This document shows positions 56,701-64,000 of a stretch of 64,000 bases of DNA, piece by piece. Below the pieces are notes generated by a model, which searched no databases, was not told the DNA's origin, and saw only the letters and a program-made list of their open reading frames with translations. Both the position numbers and the translations under genes were made by a program. Position 1 is the first letter of the stretch, and each line of letters opens with the position of its first letter. The DNA comes from Saksenaea vasiformis B4078 (lineage: Eukaryota; Mucoromycota; Mucoromycetes; Mucorales; Saksenaeaceae): NCBI GenBank assembly GCA_000697055.1, contig JNDT01001468.1, positions 1 through 64,000 of the forward strand. Direction: 5' to 3'.

Positions 56701-58613
56701 TAAGACATGTCCATACTCAGAGCACCAATCGGAACATGTTTTGCAAGATCTCAGAAGAACTGAACTTTGAGGAGCAAAAAATCAGACAACTAAGACTTGC
56801 TGGCTTTTCGCATTACGGCAAAATATTCAGGATTCATTTCGCATTATTTTGATTACAGTTGTACAGGAGCGAGAATTATGCAGCTGGTAATGGATTGTCC
56901 CAGGGGTTATGTCTGCAGGGTCAGTAGATCGAACCAACTCCATGTCCCATGGCGGATTTCGCGCTTCGCATCCGATCTATTGCCAATTATCAAACTGATA
57001 ATTAAAGCCAAGGTAAGACCAGTAATCAAATTCACCTCTGCTTAAATACGGCGCAGGGAATTACTGAAGAAGCAGTACCCTGGTAGAAAGCGGACCTGGT
57101 AGAGAAATAGAGGCTGATTTTTCTATCACGGAGCTGTCAGAGCAGTTGCGTTTGCCTTCAGCGTTGAACCCTCCCGCAACGACAAAGAAACAGCGTCGCT
57201 CTAGTGCTATTTCTAATGACTCTGAAGAATAGAGTTGTAAATATATTCATGCAAGCTCGTAATTCCTGAATATTGCACCCGATCATCAAATTGATCGTCG
57301 AATTGAAAGTGGGATCGGCGAGAATGTCAGTCCTTTACTTAATTACCACACTGAAGACCGTAAAAGAAACTGTGCATTTAGTAGGAAGTGACCCGGGCTG
57401 AGTAAGAGACACATTTCTTTACCACGTAATTGTCGGAACAAGTACATTTATCCCCGGCATTGAAACTGCCAACGACGTCAGGAGCCGATGACGATCTAGT
57501 CTCAAGTATCCTTGACTAAAGACGTCAAGCTGTATTTGTACAGCCATTTCAGAATGCGAGTTTCGTCAGGAACTTCCCTCACCGTGGGAAATTCGTCGGT
57601 GAAAATGAGGGGGATAACTGGTGGATTTTTAACCGACTGCCAAAGCTTGTCTTCAACCATTCTCAACCACTATTCACCCATTATTGACCCATTATTCATA
57701 ATCGATCTAATATCCATACATTACTCCGTCATTAATCATGCTATTCACGTTATCAAACCGTCAACACTGTGACAGACTGGCTTGTATATATCAGTGTTCA
57801 CAATCAACGTTTTATTTGAAAACTAGACCTACTGCATTCAGGGGGTGAAATGTCACTTATTTCAACTTACCTGCTCTAGTTTCGCTTCCGCGTTCTTTTG
57901 CTTGGTCCAGCTGGGAGTTCTAGCAAAGGCCTAACATAAAATAGAAATGATTATATTGTCGCTGTCAACATTACGGGTTACAAAGGCTTACCTTTTCGAA
58001 CTGACATGTCGTTTTTGATAACCGGCCTTGTTGTGCCAGACTTCGGCGCCTAGGAACTTGCCTACCAATGAATCTTCGCACGCAGCTGTAGGTAGCTTCA
58101 ACTTCTCACCTTCCTGTTCAATTTCGCGATTTGAGCTGCTGCTTGTGGTTGCTAGCAAGGCTATGCCAGTCTGTCGTATAGGTTACATATGAGGACATGG
58201 ATCCACATCTAAACATCGGCATTATATCTAAAGTCAAGACCATCTCAGGAACACAGATCTGCTGACTAGAGTCAAGATTACAATCTCCGAATGAATAGAA
58301 CAATAATAAGGACAGACGCGTAAACACATATAATCATCTCTTACTTTCATAACCAAATAAAGAAGAGTCTCAAAGGTTTTCCTGTCTGTCAAGTAAATAC
58401 TTAAACAACCGAAATCCACACAGTCGACTGTCTGTTCCATCTCTTAAGCAAGCTAGTCGCAGTTACTCTTTGCCCAACTGCGAAGCTGCCTGTACGTAGC
58501 CATACTGCTGTCTTCATCATGCTCCTTTGCTCCTTCCTTTGGTCTATAGTACTAACGAAGTCCGTAATGCCAGAGACCCGGACCCTACCTTGGTTCTTCG
58601 ATGGTTTCTTGAT
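56701..58613. other. Transposon-rich spacer with coding-like scraps
   Basis: Two scraps look coding. On the plus strand near 57105-57232 a frame ends LRLPSALNPPATTKKQRRSS then an acidic end and TAG. On the minus strand near 58165-57880, spliced-looking pieces read EQEGEKLKLPTAACED, GKFLGAEVWHNKAGY and LELPAGPSKRTRKRN, with GT and AG borders between them. Neither can be tied to a family or a complete gene. Tandem CATTATTSACCCATTATT-like words occur at 57665-57700. Confidence 0.3.
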
Positions 58614-58847
58614 CTACCTACCAGGGTAGCTGCCACTAGGCCGTCGCAGCATCTCGCTGCTGGAGGGAAGATTTGGACGAGTCACACATTCCTCCAATGC
58701 TTGCAACACTTCCTCCTTTAATTGATCTAACTTCCTCGTAATAATCTCCTCCACTCTCTTCGTGATTGACTCTCCAATCCCATCGGTCAAGGACTGGATG
58801 GCTTGATCTGTAAGTTGGGTATTCTTTTTTGGTGGCGTCGTCGACAA
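58614..58847 (-). CDS. Short coiled-coil ORF (77 aa), probably a truncated element gene
   Basis: Starts MSTTPPKKNTQLTDQAIQSL and is predicted helical up to LDQLKEEVLQALEE, then Ser/Pro-rich and ends at TAG 58614. The layout resembles the N-terminus of a retroelement gag-like or host coiled-coil protein, but nothing downstream continues it. No family identified. Confidence 0.25.
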   Translation of the reverse strand: MSTTPPKKNTQLTDQAIQSLTDGIGESITKRVEEIITRKLDQLKEEVLQALEECVTRPNLPSSSEMLRRPSGSYPGR

Positions 58848-59734
58848 AGGGCAAGGTATGGCTCGGTTAAACTAAGATGATCTTAGCGCTGTATCAAAGT
58901 AAACCTTATAGGAAGGAAACTTACGCAAGACTCTGAAAGGTGATGTGTTACTGATAAGTCTTTGTGCTATTTAACTGATTTCACGGTGCTTGCGGGCAAT
59001 GCCAGTATAGAGGAATTTGTATATATACTTTGGTTTTTTATCGGGTCAGACTCTCAGGTTAATAAAGTATTCTGTATCCGCCATTATATCAGCAACAGGT
59101 GGCAAGGATGAAGACGTGCCTAGAACCGTACCCTAGTGAAGTGATCATAGCCAGTACCTTTCAGCAGTGTTCAGATTGTCGCTTTAATTACTGTGTGGTA
59201 ATGTAGCTATGCCAGATATAACACTTAGTTGTCTCTTTACAAGTTCCCTGAAGAAAAGTGACTTTCCCTCATCAAGTTTCAACTCGCTCAACGGCCAGGT
59301 TGACCGTGTCATATTCTATGGATAAACAATAGAAGTAATAAAGTAAAAACACGTATAATAAAGATAAGTCCTTGAGACTCAATAAAAGAAATCGATCGTT
59401 TTATTAAAACAGATTCCAAGGAGTGTTTATAATTGTTGCAGGCTTCTGATAGTAGTTTTATCCTTTATCACTGCAGACCAATCGGTGATCTTAATTGACA
59501 GTAGAAAAAGCTTTTCATGATGGGAACCAATGGTAAAGCCATTGTTATTGTTCTTGGTATTCTTAGAATTATTCCCTGAGTACCTGATATAAAAAGAATG
59601 TTTTCGCTAGGTGTCAGTCTGATAAGGTGTCAGATTGATAGCTGAGTCTAAGCGGAAGAACTTACTTTATGATCGGTACTTTAAATTACTGCTTTAGGTA
59701 CTGTGAAGATATTGTATCTGTTGTATATGTCAAA
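58848..59734. other. AT-rich spacer
   Basis: No ORF with motifs. It lies beyond the point where similarity to the tnp2-type transposase ends on the minus strand (about 59735). Confidence 0.4.
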
Positions 59735-59969
59735 ATACAACACCTGATGTATCATTGCCAGCAAAAAGGAGGTGCACTTTTGCTTTGATCACCCCACTGT
59801 TAGTTTGACCGGCATGCTGTATGTGCCCAATCTTTCCAACTCAGTCAGTGTCAGCTTCAGGAAACTAAGAAAGACTTTAGGCATGCTTGGGCCCGGTAGG
59901 ACCACGACCTTGATTATATTTTTCTTCTTGTATCTACTTCCATACATAAGTCTATGACCGACTTCACTA

Positions 59970-59996
59970 CACTCCCCTCCAAAAAATACTCGTACA
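59970..59996 (+). repeat. Left terminal inverted repeat of the Tc1-like element
   Basis: 27 bp, identical to the complement of 61296-61322; preceded by TA at 59968-59969. Confidence 0.95.
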
Positions 59997-60141
59997 ACTT
60001 GGTGTAACCCAGCAACATGATATTGCCTTAAGCAAATCTTAAGGTCCAGTACTCATAAAGTATAAACATCAAAACTCTCAAACTCGATATGACCATAGTC
60101 AAACATGTATATATTTATTCCATACTCAGAAAATATACTGT

Positions 60142-61212
60142 TTAATATGTGGTATGCCCACCATGGGCGTCAATAACAGCTTGACATCTTCTGGGCATAG
60201 ATTCCACCAACTTTCTACATACCTCAGAGGATATCTTGGCCCACTCGTCAAGCAATGCCTGGCCCAACTGTTTTGCATTCAGAATGCTATGTCTTCTGGG
60301 CGTAAGGATTCGCTCCATTTCGTCCCAGAGATGCTCGATTGGGTTCAGATCGGGACTTTGAGCGGGCCACTTCCCAATGGTCGGTACCTTGTTCATCTGT
60401 TTCCACCATGTCGCGTAAGCGCCGACATGACAGCTGGCACCGTCCTCCTGAAGTACATATTCAACCTCTTGACCGTCAGCAACCATCTCCCGGAGGTACG
60501 GACAGAAGGCCTCTGACAACGTGTTCACATACTCATCCTGGTTCATGTTGCCGGTGATGAGCCGAATTGGGCCAACACTGGCAGCAGTGAAGGCTGCCCA
60601 TATCATCACCGAACCGCCACCATACTTGGTTATCTGAGTGATGTGACGTTCCTGAAGACCTTCTCCATCTTTTCTCAAAACACGCTGTCTACCATCGTTG
60701 CCTTCGACGCGAAATCGAGACTCATCAGACCACATCACCTTGGCCCATTGTTCAGTTGTCCAATGGAGGTGCTCGGTTGCCCATTTCAAACGGCTTTCCT
60801 TATGCCGCGACGTTAGTTTGGGTCTAGTAACAGGACGGCGTGAAAAGAAGCCAAGCGCGTGAACCTCCTTGCGAAATGTGTTGGGAGACACGGTGATCGA
60901 ATCGCGCTGCGCCAAGGCAAGATGGTACCCCAATGGCTTTCTTGGTTCCCGGCGAACGTTCGAAGCAATGAGACGTGAGGCTCGTTCTGATATCTTCTTT
61001 GGTCTTCCAGGATGCTTTTTAGGTGCAGCGTCACCATTTTTTTCTATGGCTTTTATAATCGTACTAACTGTAGAACGGGGAATATTCTTCTGCTTGGCAA
61101 TTTGACCATAGGACATTCCAGCAAGCCTCATCCCAAGGATCTGGTTGCGTTCACTGACCGAAACTTCGGCATAGGGTTTACGAGGAGTGTTGGTAATGTT
61201 TTGTAGTGGCAT
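60142..61212 (-). CDS. Tc1/mariner-family transposase (356 aa), complete
   Basis: Starts MPLQNITNTPRKPYAEVSVS. Residues about 17-60 form a paired-like helix-turn-helix (ERNQILGMRLAGMSYGQIAK, IPRSTVSTIIKAIEK) followed by an AT-hook-like GRPKKIS and a second HTH with FRKEVHALGF. The catalytic triad is D in VMWSDESRF, D in VLQEDGASCH and E in SPDLNPIEHLW; counting codons gives 35 residues between the second D and the E, where classic Tc1 has 34. It cuts and pastes DNA between TIRs into TA sites. No internal stop or frameshift, and the ATG is 84 bp inside the right TIR. Host introns are absent. Confidence 0.95.
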   Translation of the reverse strand: MPLQNITNTPRKPYAEVSVSERNQILGMRLAGMSYGQIAKQKNIPRSTVSTIIKAIEKNGDAAPKKHPGRPKKISERASRLIASNVRREPRKPLGYHLALAQRDSITVSPNTFRKEVHALGFFSRRPVTRPKLTSRHKESRLKWATEHLHWTTEQWAKVMWSDESRFRVEGNDGRQRVLRKDGEGLQERHITQITKYGGGSVMIWAAFTAASVGPIRLITGNMNQDEYVNTLSEAFCPYLREMVADGQEVEYVLQEDGASCHVGAYATWWKQMNKVPTIGKWPAQSPDLNPIEHLWDEMERILTPRRHSILNAKQLGQALLDEWAKISSEVCRKLVESMPRRCQAVIDAHGGHTTY

Positions 61213-61295
61213 CGCGTGGACTTTATTTCGAAAAGGAAGAAAAGAAGAAAGAAAAAGAAGGTATACACTTCCCTGTTTAGGATAAATTTTGGGAC

Positions 61296-61322
61296 TGTAC
61301 GAGTATTTTTTGGAGGGGAGTG
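61296..61322 (-). repeat. Right terminal inverted repeat of the Tc1-like element
   Basis: 27 bp, perfect complement of the left repeat; followed by TA at 61323-61324. Confidence 0.95.
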
Positions 61323-62209
61323 TAGTAGCTTACCGCTACTCCGGGGGAAAATTCAGGAGGATAGCCATGACTTTGTCATGCTGTTTAAACGGGTTGGAAC
61401 CGTCAACAAACAAGAAAGCAACTACATCATCATCACCGGTGAAGAGGGAAGCAACGCTTTGATAATCTTCCCCACCAAAGATATCTAGCTTGATGTGTGG
61501 GTCAGCAACCCTATTTACTCTGTATCGAAGCAGTTGTTGGATGACCGGATCTGCAAGTTTAAACGCCACCTGTCGACCCAGAGGAAGTTTTCTTCTCGCA
61601 ACCTTGGCTGTCACCCTCAGGTCATCTTTGTAGCGTTGTGCACCACATTGGCACACATCAGTTGACCTGTCTGTGAACAGCTGGCACTCCTTCTCACAAA
61701 CGTCAAGAGCTACAGGCTGTATTGGAAAGTTTTCAATAGCAGTTGATTCGTTATGAATAGAGAGAGTAGCTTTTGTCTCACTATAAAAACCAAAAGTAAG
61801 CTCGCCACCATAAATCATCACAGTCTATCTACATTATATACATCTTACCGAATTGTGGACCTTCAACATAGTTATTTATCCAGAGGATTAGCTTTTCAGA
61901 AGCATTCCTCGTGATATTCAATTCTTTCACAAGAGCATAAAGCTTCAAACACTTTCTTTCTGTATAACTGGTTGAATGGTCGAGTGACGGAATATCAACT
62001 TTTATTGGACCATCATCACTGGTTGATGGACCCTCGGCCATCGGGACATCAATTTTGTCCGAATTATCTGATGTGGAAGGATCACTGGTGAAAGAGCACT
62101 CTTCAAAGTCATCATCAGGTACTGACTGTCTATCATGAGAACCATCACCATCGTAATCAAACCAAAGCTTCCCAGTCACCATCAACCTGAAGATCGTCTT
62201 GAGGTTCAC

Positions 62210-62700
62210 TGGGTTCAGTGGTATCTAACTTGACTGTTTATCAACAAATAAAGTTTCCTCAGGGAATCACAAAATTGTACTATACCATGCGCTGCTAAAC
62301 CTTGTCCTGCAACTTGCATTCAAGAATGCACAGTAATCGTGTTGGACCCACTGTCTTGTTGTTCAAGATAACGACATCTCTTTCTGACCTCGTTCCTCAT
62401 GAATTCCTTTCCACGTTTTCTCATTCATCCCTTATTGAACATACGATGGCAACGCTCGCAACGTGATGGTTTTGTCATGTTTTCTGTTAAGGCAGTCCGT
62501 GATATTTGGTCGGGCTTGTGTGTTAAGAACGAGAGATAACAATGAGACTATCTTGAGACTCTTTTCATCCTCTTTATTTTGTTTTGATGCCATCTTTTAT
62601 AGTAGTGGCCGCGTTCTTTAACAATAAAGACTTTACCTTGAATAACCAATGGTCGACGTTAACATTGTTTCAGGTACATTTGAGTATTAAACCCAAAATT
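62210..62700. other. Spacer between the two opposite transposase halves
   Basis: No ORF of note. It contains the presumed 5' flank of the minus-strand tnp2 half and AT-rich DNA leading to the plus-strand half. Confidence 0.4.
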
Positions 62701-62739
62701 GATTTGTACTTCAGCTTTATCATTATTTATCCGGTTTCT

Positions 62740-63800
62740 CATCCGGGAGACTAATTCGTGTGTATAGTTACCCAGATTCCACACCAGGAGTGGCAGACTT
62801 GGTCAATTACACTAGTCAATCTTCCACATTTGGATGCTGCATATGCAAAGGAAAAGGTAGAGGTGGCGACAATGGTGGAATGCACCTTTGTGGCGATGGC
62901 GATGATGCAGATGATAGAGATACTGTGAATTTCTATTATGGAGATGATGTATGTTACGCACTGTTCTGCCTCACGGCTAATTAATATCTCAGAATATCGG
63001 ATTGAGATCAGGGGCGCCTTTCGCTTAATTGCTGTCTTTTTACGGAGCCTTCTTATTTGCTTTAGATGAAATGCACCTTATAGGGTATGGAATCAGCCAT
63101 CAAATTTGGAAGATGGTATCTGGCGCCTACGACACGGATTCCATGTTTTATCTAAAAAAGGAGTACCGTCAAGCGATTGGTAAGTCATTGATAGATGCCA
63201 CAACAACGATCCCAACAACATTTGAAGGCTATTTCATTGGTATGTGCATGATATCCCAATACCTGATGGACGTGTCTTAATTCAGGTCACTTTCAAGACA
63301 TACAAGCTGGCCATGTTCGAGCCGTCGACTAGATGATGTTTTTACTATACGTCATCCAACCTACGTTATAGAACGACTGGATTTGCAGCGTCGTAGGATC
63401 AGCTTAATAAGTCGGGCGAGTAATGCCGTGTTTCAGGAGGCGAAAAAGTGTTATTATCTTTGGTTAAGGCGTGCTCATTGGCTTTGTAGCTAGAAATCGA
63501 TGATGATGAGGTATCAGAAACTGAGAGGTGCATGTGTAGCAGTTTTGTATTTATCACATCAATCCCTTCAGATGTGTCTCGTGCTGGCATGATTTCATGC
63601 GAAAGTACTTGCCACTGAATGCGTTTACAAGCAGTCAGCACTACCTGACACACCTTGCAGAAGCAATCCGACAGCTTGCACCGCTTCGGATGTACAGCAC
63701 CATACCGGTGGAGCGCGTTATTGGCATGATAGAGGCGGATAAACTCTCATAGATCACCACCTGCTAATGCCATTAATGAGCTACTACGGTGCAGCGGTTG
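62740..63800 (+). pseudogene. C-terminal half of a tnp2-type transposase (relic)
   Basis: Plus-strand islands in order: SYPDSTPGVADLVNYTSQSS and FGCCICKGKGRG (62764-62860), FYGAFLFALDEMHLIGYGIS (63038-63097), TTTIPTTFEGYF (63199-63235), FQDIQAGHVRAVD then TAG and FLLYVI (63292-63355), LSLVKACSLAL then TAG and LEIDDDEVSETERCM (63454-63531), and FTSSQHYLTHLAEAIRQLAP, RMYSTIPVERVIGMIEADK (63622-63740). Each matches the C-terminal landmarks of tnp2 transposases. At least two in-frame TAG codons and several frame changes are seen. It begins at the D-x-x-P-G-V motif where the minus-strand half ends. Confidence 0.75.
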
Positions 63801-64000
63801 TAGACCATGGGAGGAATGCATTTGACAGCTCCCCAGATGACAGTGTCGGCACTATAATCATTGATGAAGGCAATGACGAAGTAGTTCTACGAGTACATTT
63901 AAGCTTAGCTGAATTGGACGATTACAGCTGATACAACCTGCGACAATACCTCGTAGGATATTTGAAACGATACGGCAAGAACCACGTCGCTCCATCCTTC
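63801..64000. other. Right edge of the window
   Basis: No gene recognised; probably the decayed end or 3' flank of the plus-strand transposase relic. Confidence 0.3.

Larger units (their letters stand above)
59970..61322 (-). mobile_element. Intact-looking Tc1/mariner-type DNA transposon (1,353 bp)
   Basis: Bounded by perfect 27-bp terminal inverted repeats (CACTCCCCTCC...TACTCGTACA and its complement), each flanked by the TA target duplication (59968-59969 and 61323-61324). A single uninterrupted transposase ORF fills most of it on the minus strand. It sits inside a decayed tnp2-type transposase gene, so it inserted later. Perfect repeats and an open ORF suggest a recent and possibly competent copy. 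Confidence 0.95.
59735..62209 (-). pseudogene. N-terminal half of a tnp2-type (CACTA-like) transposase, split by a Tc1 insertion
   Basis: Reading on the minus strand: LVKELNITRNASEKLILWIN (62209-61829), an intron-like gap, then LDVCEKECQLFTD, VCQCGAQRYKDD, HIKLDIFGGEDYQSV, FVDGSNPFKQHDKVMAILL and NFPPE at 61336. The Tc1-like element then intervenes (61322-59970). The frame resumes at 59967 with RYKKKNIIKVVVLPGPSMPK, FLSFLKLTLTELERLGTY and, after a frameshift, IKAKVHLLFAGNDTSGV at about 59740. The string D-G-x-N-P-F ... L-P-P-x-x-R-Y-K-K-K-N ... P-G-P-x-x-P-K is the hallmark of the tnp2 transposase family of CACTA elements. No start ATG, several stops and a foreign insertion make it dead. Confidence 0.8.

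Overview
The window looks like chromosomal DNA of an early-diverging filamentous fungus, most likely Mucoromycota (inference). Genes are broken by many short GT-AG introns (mostly 45-70 nt) and are separated by AT-rich spacers loaded with transposon remnants. Typical fungal markers are a Ste18-like G-gamma subunit, a Skt5/Chs4-type Sel1 protein ending in a CAAX box, and a Ty3 chromovirus. An inositol-trisphosphate receptor, which ascomycete model fungi lack, points away from Dikarya. No tRNA, rRNA, CRISPR or bacterial-type operon was seen.

Layout. 1-4.6 kb: 3' end of a LINE, G-gamma, a small mitochondrial-type ORF, PRPP synthetase and an OB-fold protein. 4.6-9.1 kb: gene-poor, with copy A of a dispersed repeat and a 12-unit minisatellite. 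9.1-12.4 kb: a secreted LysM-DPBB protein and a NAPE-PLD-like metallo-hydrolase. 12.4-19.2 kb: gene-poor, with repeat copy B, one small spliced ORF, a degraded retroelement and a 12-bp tandem repeat. 19.2-25.3 kb: DDX59-like helicase, Noc2, and an NME6-like NDP kinase divergent from Noc2 over 119 bp. 25.3-30.4 kb: repeat copy D, two copies of a MITE and the Rab1/Ypt1 GTPase. 30.4-39.4 kb: the large IP3 receptor gene. 39.9-47.9 kb: Skt5-like protein, an NCD1/SAM-like coiled-coil protein, a claudin/Sur7-like four-TM protein and a Ser-rich protein. 47.9-51.4 kb: empty. 51.4-52.5 kb: a beta-hydroxyacid dehydrogenase. 53.4-64 kb: a transposon graveyard with a degraded chromovirus, two opposite half-copies of a tnp2-type transposase, and an apparently intact Tc1-like element with perfect inverted repeats nested in one half.

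The genes do not form one pathway. Several are membrane or signalling components: G-gamma, IP3 receptor, Ypt1, Skt5, the claudin-like protein and NAPE-PLD. Noc2 and DDX59 are RNA/ribosome-related. Exon structures were joined by eye from splice consensus and family conservation, so exon ends are exact only where stated. The most noteworthy items are the fungal IP3 receptor with a ryanodine-receptor-like GGGIGD filter and an unexplained 10-nt frame problem, the four-copy noncoding repeat family, the MITE pair, and the nested or inverted transposon arrangement at the right end.
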